Below, piece after piece: positions 46,988 through 57,714 of a stretch of 64,000 nt of DNA. A program made the position numbers and the translations under genes. This DNA comes from Nyssa sinensis. Lineage: Eukaryota; Streptophyta; Magnoliopsida; Cornales; Nyssaceae. Where the stretch lies: NCBI GenBank assembly GCA_008638375.1, contig VIRR01000562.1:62001-126000 (forward strand). The letters run 5' to 3'. The number at the start of each line of letters is the position of its first letter. Positions within the stretch are counted from its first letter, which is position 1. The notes below the pieces were generated by a model. It had not been told where the DNA came from, did not search any database, and saw nothing but the letters and a program-made list of their open reading frames with translations.

Positions 46988-47000
46988 GGCTCTGATACCA
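46988..47000 (-). promoter_or_regulatory. Primer-binding site of the Reina-like element
   Basis: Minus strand TGGTATCAGAGCC, three bases from the LTR; initiator Met tRNA type. Confidence 0.9.
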
Positions 47001-47003
47001 AGT

Positions 47004-47456
47004 TGTTAAGAGCCTCTTTGTTAGAACGAGTTACAGGTCGAGAAATGGTAGAAGCAGTGAAGACCTTCTTCTTAGATATCCCTATGGTTACTGTATGTGG
47101 GAGCCAAAAGGAGTTTGAGTGGGAGAGGATTGCTTCGAGGAAATCCGAGACCTCCAATTCACACAGGTGTTTGATTTGGAAATTGACATGTCTTTTATTC
47201 AATTGATATCTCCTTTATATAGGAGAGTTTACAACAAACCACTTCATAATATTCGGCAAAACAGAAGACTCGATCAAACCACAATTACACGTTACCAACT
47301 ATCAACAAACTACCGAACAATTAGCAAAGAAATCTTCATGACTAATAAAATAATAGCAAGCTTCTTTACTAACTCTTCCACGTGGAGAACACCCCAAGTA
47401 ACGCCCTGCCTCCATTGTAACATCCTGCTATCATGTATGCATCTAAGAACGTGACA
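47004..47456 (-). repeat. 5' LTR of the Reina-like element
   Basis: Partner of 29907-30360, with the same termini and the same TATA region (TTTATATAGG near 47213). About 5 percent different by eye. Confidence 0.9.
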
Positions 47457-47461
47457 GAGAA
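47457..47461. repeat. Target-site duplication GAGAA, right copy
   Basis: Matches 29902-29906. Confidence 0.85.
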
Positions 47462-47997
47462 TGCATAAATTTTGGCTGTAAAACATTGTAGTAAAAGAAG
47501 AATCGTCAAACACCACCTCAAAGTTGGAAGTATGACTAATTTTTCAGAATTCAGACATGGGCGCAAGTCTCAAGGAATGGATGGGGAAATTAGAAGATAG
47601 AACTTGGGAGCCAAAAATGGTGTCAAGTGAAGAACCCTCGCAATATAGTTACTGAAAAGCCACCCAGGCTTGGTATCCTAATTCAAAATCAAATCTATGT
47701 ATCCGAATGCATGCTTGGGATGCCACTTTTTACTGGATAGGTACTATATACCATGTCTAGCAAAAAAGGAAAAAGAAAAGGAAAATCCATCTCATCAAGA
47801 AGACATCAATATTACTTGCACAATGATGTGAGTTCCAGATTCCATTAAGAAAAAAAAAAAAAACAGAAACAGAAACAAAGAAAAACAAGCAAACAAGTTC
47901 AAATGTGAAAAGAAGAATCTACAGAAGATGCTGAGAACTTCAAGTTTCACTAACAATCGAAAGATTCAATTCAATTCTAAAGAAATTTGGAAAATCA
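47462..47997. other. Spacer right of the Reina-like element
   Basis: No gene recognised. A-rich tract at 47851-47885. Confidence 0.5.
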
Positions 47998-48095
47998 TCA
48001 TGACGGTGAGGGATCCATCCTCTCTTGTGATGAAGTAATTGCATTTGTTGTTGCACAATATTCTAAATCAGACTTCAGATTGCGTCCATCATTTC
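47998..48095 (-). CDS. Possible terminal exon of an unidentified gene
   Basis: Minus strand: AG acceptor at 48096-48097, then an open frame NDGRNLKSDLEYCATTNAI and SSQERMDPSPS ending in TGA (47998-48000). The composition is protein-like and codon use looks unlike chance AT-rich frames. Upstream exons would lie to the right, but I could not identify them. A minus-strand frame around 48283-48500 is a weak candidate. The gene family is not recognised, and this may be a fragment. Confidence 0.3.
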
Positions 48096-48097
48096 CT

Positions 48098-48602
48098 ACA
48101 TCATGCCAAAAGCACCAAATTAAAAAGAATATGTTGAAACTAGCATGAATTGTCAATAATCGAGAAGGCTACAACAACAAAAGCCAAAATAATACCAAAA
48201 GTCTAATCTACTTATTCCTGGAGACTTGTAAGTAAACATATTCCCAAAGTAGAATTTTTCACACATTTGCTTGAGCCAATCCTTAAATCGTGGGAGGAAA
48301 CCCAATCATGGTCCTTGCGGATCGGATTATCCTCTGGATTAAGACCACCTTGTATAGGATTGGCATGATTATTCTAATTGTTAACATCACCTTTTTAGGG
48401 AGGTATTTTAACCCATTGCTTACGAGGCTACCTTTCCTATCCGGTTTTCTACAAGGTCTACTTTCTTCTTCCTTCAAACCGGGCCAAGCCTTTAGGTTGT
48501 TTAAGTAGGTTTGGGCTAGGTCATTGCGCTCCTGCCACCTTTTGGCAAAGTAGGCTAATGGATAATTGTTGTGATGAAAATGTTTGTTTTATTTTTATGT
48601 TA
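48098..48602. other. Spacer with weak minus-strand coding signal
   Basis: Minus-strand frames in 48283-48530 (WPGLKEEESRPCRKPDRKG and, in another frame, QGGLNPEDNPIRKDHDW) look protein-like but shift relative to each other. No family recognised. Confidence 0.35.
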
Positions 48603-49815
48603 TGTTGGAAATTCAATCTAAAATATAATTCTATAATTGTTAGGCTCAGTTGAGTTACATAAGCAAAATATATTAGTTTGAAGACTCAAGATCAAGTTTG
48701 AATAAATAACAATGATAGTTCTGAAGATTACATCATTCAAATTCAATAACTTCACGTTTGTGTGCAAATGAAAAGTAAACACACATGCATTTGCATTCAC
48801 ATGCTTAACAATGGCTTAATTGCACTCATAACCTTGAGAAATTTAGTTTTGACTATAGGCTAAATTGACAAAGGCCAAAACAATGGTTGCTTGTTTGAAT
48901 GCACTTCAACATCATTTGATTGCAATGTTGTTTAATTTGATGTAGTATATTCCAGAGAGTCAGTTGTTATAATGCAATAAATCCTCATTTGAATGCATAC
49001 GGCATTCTTGTTCAAAGGCATGTTCGTTTTCCTCAAACTTAGTAGTTAGTTTCCTAATTTATTTGGAACTCAGGTTTATCTATATACAGTGACTCTACAG
49101 TTGCTATAGAACCCTAATGACATATTAATAACTTTAAAGACTATTATGTTATGAATTGGGAAGTGAACATAAATAGTCATTCTACCACAAAAGTCTATAA
49201 TTTCTGTGTTTTTAGTCTAAATTGTTTGTGAGGAAATGATTTTTGGTTCCTTAATTGGGTAAGCACTTGCATAGCATATAGCACAAATACAAGCATAATC
49301 ATTTCATGGGACTTCTACATTGCTGATTTTTTCAAAGTGGATCCTACAACTTGTTCGTTGGATCGTTAAACATGATTGTAGAGGTGTGGCTTGGCATGAC
49401 TAGTGGATAAGACAAATTGAAAGAGTTCAATTGAAGATCAAACTAACATTTAGGAAGACTAATGGTACTTCTCATGTGATTTGGGTACCTATTTCTGATC
49501 TTTGAATACTTATTATACCTGATTTGCTTCGCTAGTAGTTAAATATCATAGGTCAGGGTTTTTTTCAATTTTGATTTTTTTAGATAAAACTCGGTGTCTT
49601 GTGTGATTTTTTTTTTAATATTTGCAATAATTGATAATTGGCCATAATGAACTTGGATACAATTAATTGAATCAATTGATCAAAGTGAGTATCATTAATT
49701 TGAATGTTGATTTAGATCTTCAACTCCTGTTTAATTCAATTTTGAATTAAAGAATTAAGGTTGGGCTATTTGTGCACTTTGAAAGAAAAGTAGTTTTTCT
49801 AAATTTCTCACCTCA
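48603..49815 (+). mobile_element. Candidate Copia-type 5' LTR
   Basis: Starts TGTTGGAAATTC, a frequent Copia LTR start, and ends ...CACCTCA two bases before a tRNA-Met primer-like sequence. No second LTR and no gag-pol were found downstream, so this would be a truncated element. Weak call. Confidence 0.35.
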
Positions 49816-49817
49816 AC

Positions 49818-49830
49818 TGGTATTAGAGCA
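49818..49830 (+). promoter_or_regulatory. Candidate primer-binding site
   Basis: TGGTATTAGAGCA, one mismatch from the Copia consensus TGGTATCAGAGCA. Confidence 0.45.
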
Positions 49831-51804
49831 TAATTTGTTGATTTGAATTAATTATCTAAATTGATGGTTGAAAATTCAATCATAAGACCACACATCTAGC
49901 CTACCTTAGGTTAGCTTCGTATACTCATATGGAGTGTTGCACTTTTTCTTAGTTGCACTATCTTTCCTATGGGTCACACTACAATACTCTCTGAGGAGTT
50001 ATGTAGGTTACTTCATGCTACAGCTACAGGTGTAGCTATTGACTTGCTTTCTCTATTCTGTCACATTAATTATGATGTAACTCAACATAGTTATATCACA
50101 AACACACATACTTTTACTAAGACCATCCACAATATAGGTTTTAGATTCCCAGCTTCATATGTTAGGATACAGATGTCACCTATCACACAAACCACTATTA
50201 CACAGTCAGGGACATGATAGGCACCATCTTAGGATGTATAAGCCTTTTTATTTATGACGACTCCTCTTTTCCTTTATTGGCAATCACTTGTCAATGTACC
50301 GTATTTAAGAGGGTTCATCTCGTGTTTATTCTTTTTATTCTTGTAATTGGAGAACCAACTCTGCATTAACTGGTTGTTGTAATTTGAAGTAAAAGAGAGG
50401 GTGAAGCTAGCACCGCATCAATAGTTACAGTGGATTTCTAGTATTGGTTCAAGGATAAATACGGAACAATGGGTGTGGACTAAGTTTTACAGCCAAATGA
50501 CTATAAATGTAATGTCTCCTGTTTTTATTAGTTTGTAATTGCTTTTATAGTAGTAAAGGAAGAGGGTAGAAGTTTCAACTTATGCAAAAATTCAAAATCA
50601 AGCTATTCACTCCTTTAGGTTGCCCTTTCACTGGCATAACTTCCAGTTTTGTTTTCATCTGACACCAAATTGTTTCCCTGTGCCACTTTTCTGGACTACG
50701 TTTTCCCGTTTCAGCTTCTTTAATGGTAATAAGGGAAAAGACAATCATGTAGTCATTCATACAAATACCTTCCACTAGAGAGAAGGGTGGGGGGACTCCA
50801 TGATTTATGGCAGCCAAAAAGGTGTATTTCCACTGATCCATCAAATGAACAATGCACCGAGTAAAGCATTTGTTTATATGGCGTTAATAGTAAAGAGAAA
50901 CTAGAATTGTAATGTATAAGAAATGTTGAGATAGTGATGAATGAAAGGTAAAATAACTTATGAAAGGATAAATATTACGTAGATACATATATAATCTGCT
51001 CTAAACGTTAGAGAAAATTAACATAAACTTAAGTAAGGCAGTCCATAGCAAGTAAACTTTCTAGTGATTTAATTAAATAATATTTAAGCATTTTCAATGT
51101 TAAGTGCCTTACACTTCTTCATAGCATGCTAAATCTTTGAACCAAGTACCTCCTTCAGTCCTGTAGAGTGGAAACGTTGGTGGCTGCATCAAACAAAAAA
51201 AAAAAAAAAACAAAACTAATTAAGTGAGTGAAAATGAATAGGAACTCCAACATCTTCATGATTCATGAAATGTTTTTTGCCACTGGTATTATTTTCTTCT
51301 TTATGACATCCTGCACCTCCCATAATTGCTTTGGCATTCTATAACCAAAAGTAGAGACAGTTGCTTAAGCACCAAACTGTCCCCTCAGACTAATAAAATA
51401 ATCAGAAATTTTTTTAAGGGTTTGAAAGAAAAACAAAATGAATACAGAAATAAAACAGGACTGCTTTGGGAAGTAAATGAAAAATATCATTTCCAATGGA
51501 ATGCTAACCAATACAGAGAATGGGATAGTTGCACCGGAAACATATGTTGAAAGCAGGGAAATAAGCATGGGTCAATATGATTTGTGAAATGCACCAATGA
51601 TCGATCTAGCATTTATCTAAATTAGGCATCGTCTAATAACTTAATTAGGGAGAAAAAAATTTCCCTTTTCGAGAGAACAAAGTATTAAAAAAACAAACAA
51701 TTAACAAGTGTTGTGTTTCCAACCAAATTAAAGGACATCATTTTTCAAAGCAAGCTAAGCATTTCATCAAGTTGTATAGCCACGTTAGAAATTTTTGTTA
51801 AATG
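49831..51804. other. Spacer up to the resistance gene
   Basis: An 82-codon plus frame (49969-50217) and an 89-codon minus frame (50575-50844) have no recognised family. The second (WKYTFLAAINHGVPPPFSLVEG) has a fairly natural composition and might be expressed, but this is unsupported. A17 tract at 51193-51209. The part next to 51805 is the 3' flank of the CNL gene. Confidence 0.45.
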
Positions 51805-54800
51805 TTATGAAAACTTCAGAAAGCATACCTCAATAACTGAAAATAAGGGTTGAAGAACGGATTTAGCCTGTGGATTATCCCATTCCAGCAAATCCCACCA
51901 CTTTTTTTGTCCACTGATTTTTATGAGACATCCAGGGTGGGCTTCTGATTCTCGCCTATTATCATCCACGTTTATAGTAGAGAGAGAGAGCCTCCTAAGC
52001 TTCGGACAATTGTCTACTTTGATTTTTTGAAGAGAAGGGCAAACCATTGTGTTTGTCCCCGTACATATGCTCTTCAATTGCGGTACATCTTGTAACTTCA
52101 AAGACCGTAACTTGGAGAATGTGAGAACAGAAATCCTTTCAGTAGTAATCCCTTCTTCTTCTTCTTCTTCTTCTACTATTATATTCTCCATTTGCGAGCA
52201 ACCAAACACACGAATTAATTCAAGGTTTTGCATGTGGTGCCTCACCAACCGAGCTGTGAACAAATACTTGACTTTTTCACAGCTCCAAACACTCAACAAC
52301 TTTAGACGGGAAAAGAATCCAGTTTCTGGGATTGGTGCTGGTGGTTCCCCTTCCCTTTCAACTCCCTCATACTTGAAGAGGCTTATTAAATCTGGCAAGT
52401 TTGTAAGCCTCAGTGTTTGAAGGTTTATTGGCACCGAGGTGGTCGTGCTGGTGAACGACCATAGGTGCTCTATCCCTTCACTGCCCCCAATATGACATCT
52501 CTCTAGATCTCTGCAAGCATTTGTCCCTAGAGAAGGTGAAAAATCCAATAAGCTCGTGGGAAGAACGCAATTCTCTATGTTCAGCTCCTGCATGTTGGAA
52601 GGGAGCACAATACTGCAATTCAGCATTATTGCTCGACCAAGTTCAGAAATAGATACTCGTCTACAAGGAAGCAAATCATGACCATGTCCACTTTTGATCT
52701 GAAGACAATAATGACTCAACCTCTGCCAATGTTGAGTATTGACATAGTTATTGAACCCATGCAAGTCAGAGAAGTTCACACCAAGCATCTCTAGTTGTCT
52801 CAAGCTAATCAGTTCTTCTGTCTCAACGTCAACATTGAAACAATCATCAAGTCTGAGGCATTGCAATTGGGAAAGACTGCATAGTAAACCAGTTGGAATG
52901 GATTGTATTCCCAATGCCCGAAATAGACTAAGGCATTTAAGGTTAACTAATCCCTGCAAACCTTTAGGTACTTCTGTCACTCCACTTCGGTGTAGATACA
53001 ATTCCCTCAATTCCTTAAGTTCTGCCAATGATGGTACATATTCTAAATAATAACACTGATTAAGAAACAATCCTCGGAGACTCTTCAAGTTAGAGATGGA
53101 ATCTGGCAAACGCTTGAGATTTCCTAGATATGATAGGTCCAAAACTCTGAGGCTCTGTATATGCACAAAGAAAGAATTGGGAATCTGTTCAATATTGCGG
53201 TAATTTTGCAACAAAAGGGTGAGAAGTCTGGGGCACTTGCGTGATATGGAAGTGGAGAGATGTTCTTCTATTATGTCTTCTTGTAAGCAAACTCTCTCAA
53301 GATTTTCTGACCACTCTATCTCATTTGGAATCTGCAAGAGTCGTCCAGATGTCATCATGAAAATAGGACCACCATTCTCTTTTTTTGTGATATTGAGGGC
53401 CATATCTCTAATCACATCATGCATCTTTACATAAATGGAACCATAACAGTCCTTAGCAGTTTCTAACAAACAAACATTTTCTAGTTTGTTCAGTATAAAA
53501 TGACCCCTATCAAATTTTGCTCTCCTAGTTCTCCTTCCATCTAAAAACCCTTCAGCAATCCAATATAATATCAAATCCATTTTTGGGATCTTGTAGTCTT
53601 CGGGAAACAATGCGCAGTACAAGAAACATTGCTGGAGCTTTTCATCTTTCAAGCGATCATAACTGAATTTTAGTTTCTTAAATACTTTATCCTCCATATC
53701 AGTGAACCCCTCAACCCCTTCTCTCAATTCATCTAGTGCATTGCGCCAGTCATGAATGTCATCAACACCTGTCATGCTTCTAGCGGTTGTGACAATTGCA
53801 AGAGGTAAACCAGAACATTCCTTGGCAATAGACATTGCAATTTCTTTTATTTTTTGATCAAGCACCTTCTCAGTCCCGACATTCTTCGTGAACAGGACCC
53901 ATGTTTCTTCTGTAGAAAGAGGCTCTACTTTGATATTTTGTTGGCACTTCATTCCTCGACAAACTTCCAATGACCGAGTAGTTATAAGTAACTTTCCTAA
54001 ATTAACTCCAATTGGAATACCTATCTCCTTTGGCGGAAATACTTTCCACATATCATCTAAAATAAGAACAAATTTCTTTCTTCCTTCCAGTGCATTGAAC
54101 AACCTGGTTGCCCTTTTCCTTTCGTCATCCTCCTTCGAAAGATCTAGCCTTATATATTTTGCAATATCATTTTGCAATTTGTGAATGCTTGATTCTTGTG
54201 ATACAGTTACCCAGTAGACATGATCTGTAGAACTAGGACTTTCTAAGAGCCTGTTATGGATATGAGTCGCAATGGTCGTTTTCCCCACTCCCCCCATCCC
54301 ATAAACTCCAATGCATATGATCTCATCATTGATGAAGCATTTCCAAATTTTTTCCAAGTTTCTCTCCGCTGTAGTTTGACCCACCAATGGGGATGTTAGC
54401 AATGCCTCTCCTTTTTCATCATGTACATCAATGAGAAGGCCCTCAGGAAATCTACCCTGCTCAATAAGCTCAATTAGTTCTTCAATATTTTTATCCAAAA
54501 GCCTCAAGAATGGTAACCGGGAAAGGTTTCTTCTTTTTTCAGCCTTCTGTTCAACATCTTGGACTTCAGTTTTTTTATCACTTACATCTTTTAACCAATT
54601 CTCAACTATGCTCTTTGGCTTCTTTCCATACTCTGCATTTCTCAATTCATCACTCACATCCTTCTCTCGGTTTCTCAATGCTTCCATTCTCCTTCTTAGA
54701 GTTTGCCTCTTTTCATCAAGCAATTCGTGATAATTATACCACTCGTGAATGGATAACCAAGGGTTTCTCAATAGTTCAAAGCTTGTACACATTGTTAGAA

Positions 54801-54810
54801 TGAACTCCAT
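51805..54810 (-). CDS. CC-NBS-LRR disease resistance protein (RPS2/RPS5-like CNL)
   Basis: Single-exon intracellular immune receptor, 1001 residues from the ATG at 54810; an upstream in-frame TTG is not a credible plant start, and MEFI...SFELL fits the family N-terminus. Domains: coiled coil (about 25-60) with NWLKDV; NB-ARC with P-loop GMGGVGKTT (171-179), kinase-2 FVLILDDMW (247-255), LLITTRS (about 274-280), GLPLA (334-338), CFLYCALFPED (about 395-405) and MHD (463-465); leucine-rich repeats from about 540 to the end, with a run of seven Glu near residue 890. All nucleotide-binding motifs are intact, with no stop or frameshift, and length is normal for the class. Proteins of this class guard host targets and trigger cell death on recognition of effectors. 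The recognised pathogen cannot be told. The ORF ends SVIEVCFLKFS; a short 3' intron is possible but not needed. Confidence 0.93.
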   Translation of the reverse strand: MEFILTMCTSFELLRNPWLSIHEWYNYHELLDEKRQTLRRRMEALRNREKDVSDELRNAEYGKKPKSIVENWLKDVSDKKTEVQDVEQKAEKRRNLSRLPFLRLLDKNIEELIELIEQGRFPEGLLIDVHDEKGEALLTSPLVGQTTAERNLEKIWKCFINDEIICIGVYGMGGVGKTTIATHIHNRLLESPSSTDHVYWVTVSQESSIHKLQNDIAKYIRLDLSKEDDERKRATRLFNALEGRKKFVLILDDMWKVFPPKEIGIPIGVNLGKLLITTRSLEVCRGMKCQQNIKVEPLSTEETWVLFTKNVGTEKVLDQKIKEIAMSIAKECSGLPLAIVTTARSMTGVDDIHDWRNALDELREGVEGFTDMEDKVFKKLKFSYDRLKDEKLQQCFLYCALFPEDYKIPKMDLILYWIAEGFLDGRRTRRAKFDRGHFILNKLENVCLLETAKDCYGSIYVKMHDVIRDMALNITKKENGGPIFMMTSGRLLQIPNEIEWSENLERVCLQEDIIEEHLSTSISRKCPRLLTLLLQNYRNIEQIPNSFFVHIQSLRVLDLSYLGNLKRLPDSISNLKSLRGLFLNQCYYLEYVPSLAELKELRELYLHRSGVTEVPKGLQGLVNLKCLSLFRALGIQSIPTGLLCSLSQLQCLRLDDCFNVDVETEELISLRQLEMLGVNFSDLHGFNNYVNTQHWQRLSHYCLQIKSGHGHDLLPCRRVSISELGRAIMLNCSIVLPSNMQELNIENCVLPTSLLDFSPSLGTNACRDLERCHIGGSEGIEHLWSFTSTTTSVPINLQTLRLTNLPDLISLFKYEGVEREGEPPAPIPETGFFSRLKLLSVWSCEKVKYLFTARLVRHHMQNLELIRVFGCSQMENIIVEEEEEEEGITTERISVLTFSKLRSLKLQDVPQLKSICTGTNTMVCPSLQKIKVDNCPKLRRLSLSTINVDDNRRESEAHPGCLIKISGQKKWWDLLEWDNPQAKSVLQPLFSVIEVCFLKFS

Positions 54811-56229
54811 GCCCAAGCACAACCTAAATCCAAATGGGTATGTGAATTTCTAGATACTTCATTTACAAAATATGTAAAGCTTAAAGGTAAAAAGAATGTT
54901 CAACAAGTTAACGATGGAAACCAAGTCAAATGGTTTTTATGGAAAGAAAATATAGTCAATCATTCGATACATATAAAACTCCTCCAATATTACTCAAAAT
55001 CAGGGAAAAAAAAAGATTACAAATTTAAAAAAAAAAAAAACTAAAAAACTAAACTTTCCAGATGTATAAAGTATTCACAATCTGTTTGTATGGTTTTTGA
55101 CAAATGTCCATCCATATTTTTATGCAATTCTTTGATCTAGGAACCTAAAATCCATCAGATTTGGAGACTCAAACCCAAATTCTCTCCATGGGTCCACACA
55201 ACCAAATGCAACCAGGGTACACCTATAACCTTCTTTTTCTTCTTTTCTTTTGGAATTCCAACTAAAATAGAGTTTTTTCATATGAGTTTCCTAGTGAAAA
55301 GTGTTAAAAGATGTTTTGTTTATAATATAGATATATTCAATGGGCTGTCAAATTCCAAGACATTGAGGAAGAGTATTTCCTGTATTTTCATCAAGTGAAG
55401 ACATGGTGGACTTAATTCCAGGCCATCTTCTCGTTGTGTTTAGATGATAAAAGATGAACCCAAGGGGCCTTCAATTGGAGAATTTGATAAGAGTTGTTTC
55501 CTCTATTTTAGATAGTAGCAAAAACCATTATCTTAAGTGTTAAGTCATAGATGTAGAATGACCTTCGTTCCTCTATTTGAGGCAGCTGATGATTATTATC
55601 GTTTTATCTATTGGAACAATACTCTTACCAATCTATTAACAACCAGTAGATCTACGCCAGGAGAATTAGTAATGTGTCAAGATAAGTAAAATATAGGACA
55701 GAAGGAGCAGGGAAGATTTACATTTGAGTCACAGATAGATCATAAGATTTTCATTCACACATAAACTGCATTTGTTTTGCCATGTTTGGTGAAAAAAAAA
55801 AAAGGAAAAGAAAAACCAAAATTTAATTCTCTGATATTATATCTCTTACGAAGTTAAATTAAAAAATAATGCTCCATTTTTTAATTGAATATAGAGTGAA
55901 GGGAAGGAAAGGAAAAGATAACAGACTATGCGAAAAAGAAAATTATATCTTAATTTTATTTGAGTAAGAAAAAATGAGAAAATATCATTTATCATTGATC
56001 TCTTCCTTTTCTCTTGCCACATTCACAAACCAAACGAAGTGATAATTAGATAATGACATTTTACCTCAAACAAGAGTACATAAATAAATAAAATTGTTCA
56101 AGACTAAAATGTGTGTCTTGTTGGTTTTATTTTGATGTAGGATAGATTTGAGCCCAACTTGACAGATTTTTGCCAAAATAACTATGATCAATTAGAAACG
56201 CCGTTCAAATCAAAACTTACTGCTATGCA
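54811..56229. other. Upstream region of the CNL gene and spacer
   Basis: AT-rich, poly-A tracts at 55010-55040 and 55792-55803. Must hold the CNL promoter, but I could not pick a convincing TATA box. No other gene seen. Confidence 0.5.
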
Positions 56230-56979
56230 ATAAGCCCTACATTTTTTTGGGTTTGAGTGTCACCCTATCTATGTTTCCATGTGAATGATTATGGTTTGAC
56301 AGATATGATTTGAAGCTTCTGCTTAAAATAAATAAAGAGTTTTTTTTTACAAAAGTGCAGATTTGAAGGCCTTGGCGATGGTTAAAAAGCACAGGACATT
56401 GATATGACACGACACGGAGACACAGAAATGGCATTTCTAAAAAAAAAGTAGGACCTGATTAGGTATATGTTGAAGATATATATTTCTAATATTTTTTATA
56501 TAACCATATAATAAAAACTTAACATTATTTCAATTAAAATTGAGATAAAACATACACAAATCGCAAAAATATTATTAAGATATTAATATAACAAAATCAT
56601 CAAATAAAAATTTAAGAACTTCTTAATTTAATCATCAACATTTATAATTCAAGTTTAAGTTTAAGTACAGATTTACTAACTACTGCATAGAATATAAATA
56701 TATATAGCCAAAAAAAGACGAGGAGAAAAAAGCGGAAAATACAAAAAAAAAAAAAAAAAAAAAAAAACAGAAAACATGTCTGGGACGTATTTGAAATTCA
56801 AAAAAGAAAAAAAAATAGATACTCTTTTTTCATGTGTCCAACACGTGTTTGATACGTGTTTAAGCATGTCCGTGTCTAACACATGTCCGGCACGGATACG
56901 TGAGCCAAAAATAGAGTATATGTGCTTCATAAGTGACTGATCATGCACCTAAATCCGCCAACTATGGGAGGTTGTAACA
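56230..56979 (+). repeat. 3' part of a 5' LTR, with a nested repeat
   Basis: Shares GAGTGTCACC, CATGTGAATGATTATG and TGATTTGAAGCTTCT (56261-56325) and the end ATCATGCACC...TTGTAACA with the 3' end of the LTR at 57715-61262. About 800 bases present in that LTR (60300-61095) are missing here, and a nested element fills 56376-56935. The LTR start was not found. Confidence 0.55.
56376..56935. repeat. Dispersed repeat rich in GTGTCC words, with imperfect inverted ends
   Basis: Begins near AAAAAGCACAGGACA and ends near GTATATGTGCTTCATAA; the ends are imperfect inverted repeats (AAGCAC/GTGCTT). The right half has repeated ACACGTGT and GTGTCC words. A partial copy of its right half lies at about 60030-60235. 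Probably a small non-autonomous DNA element; the class is a guess. Confidence 0.5.
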
Positions 56980-56980
56980 G

Positions 56981-56994
56981 TGTGGATCAAAGCT
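56981..56994 (+). promoter_or_regulatory. Degenerate primer-binding site
   Basis: TGTGGATCAAAGCT just after the LTR end; resembles TGGTATCAGAGCT with changes. Confidence 0.4.
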
Positions 56995-57698
56995 ATAGGT
57001 TTTTATAATTTCGGGAAGGTCGTGATAAAGTTAAAGTTCCTTGAAGGACTAGCGAATGATAGGGATAATATTAGGGCAATGATTATGATTTGTGAGATTA
57101 GTGAGTACTTGGGATTAGTAATTGTTGAGCAAATTATCTGAAGGATGGTCATGATTTTGGGAAGAATAGCAAGCAATGTTGTTCGGTTAGTTCTTGGGAG
57201 ATTGGTGTAACAGCGATCACAGCAAAGGCTATTAGATCTTGGAAGATTCATGACAAAGAATACATTAAAACTAAGGTTTTGTGGTCCTTAGATAACATTG
57301 AATTATGAGGACTATTATCGAAGGTAAGGTTATCAAATCTTGAAAGATACATGATAGATTTAGATTATATGTTTTTAGAAGACTATGATACAATGTGTGA
57401 TACTAGAAGAACAGATTATGAATCTTGGAAGATTAGTTTGTGATAGAGATGTCTAGTCAAGAAAGATCAAGCGAGACAAGGGAAACTTTTGAGGTATGTC
57501 ACATTTGGAATATTTTGGTGGATCTTGGGTGATAAAGTTTTTATTATAGAACTTGGCAGATGTTAGAAATTGTGGATTAATTACAATAACGTAATAGTGT
57601 ATCAAAATAGCATAACAAAAGTGTGGTTTGTAAGATCAATTGACATATAAAGCTCTTTTGAGGACTAAGGTCTACTAAGTTTGGAGGACCAAATTTCT
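56995..57698 (+). other. Short non-coding interior of a retroelement
   Basis: Between the primer-like site and the polypurine tract, only about 0.7 kb without gag or pol. It contains repeated words around TTGGAAGATT. Suggests a non-autonomous element or internal deletion. Confidence 0.5.
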
Positions 57699-57714
57699 AA
57701 AAAGAGAAAGAGAA
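57699..57714 (+). promoter_or_regulatory. Polypurine tract
   Basis: AAAAAGAGAAAGAGAA directly before TGTAATATC. Confidence 0.65.

Larger units (their letters stand above)
29907..47456 (-). mobile_element. Full-length Ty3/gypsy chromovirus, Reina-like, interrupted by about 12.5 kb of foreign DNA
   Basis: Reading the minus strand from 47456: 5' LTR, Met-tRNA primer site, gag to the zinc knuckle (46118-46987), then foreign DNA (33596-46117), then protease, reverse transcriptase, RNase H, integrase, chromodomain, polypurine tract and 3' LTR. GAGAA on both outer sides and the clean split between zinc knuckle and protease show the halves belong to one insertion. Short LTRs (about 454 bases) and the sequence of integrase and chromodomain fit the Reina lineage. 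LTRs differ by about 5 percent by eye, so it is older than the Tekay-like copy. Confidence 0.85.

Noticed and set aside
49969..50217. 82-codon plus frame after the candidate Copia primer site
   Set aside because: No resemblance to gag; Thr/Ile/His-rich composition suggests chance.
54431..54803. Plus-strand frames opposite the CNL N-terminus
   Set aside because: Shadows of the minus-strand resistance gene.
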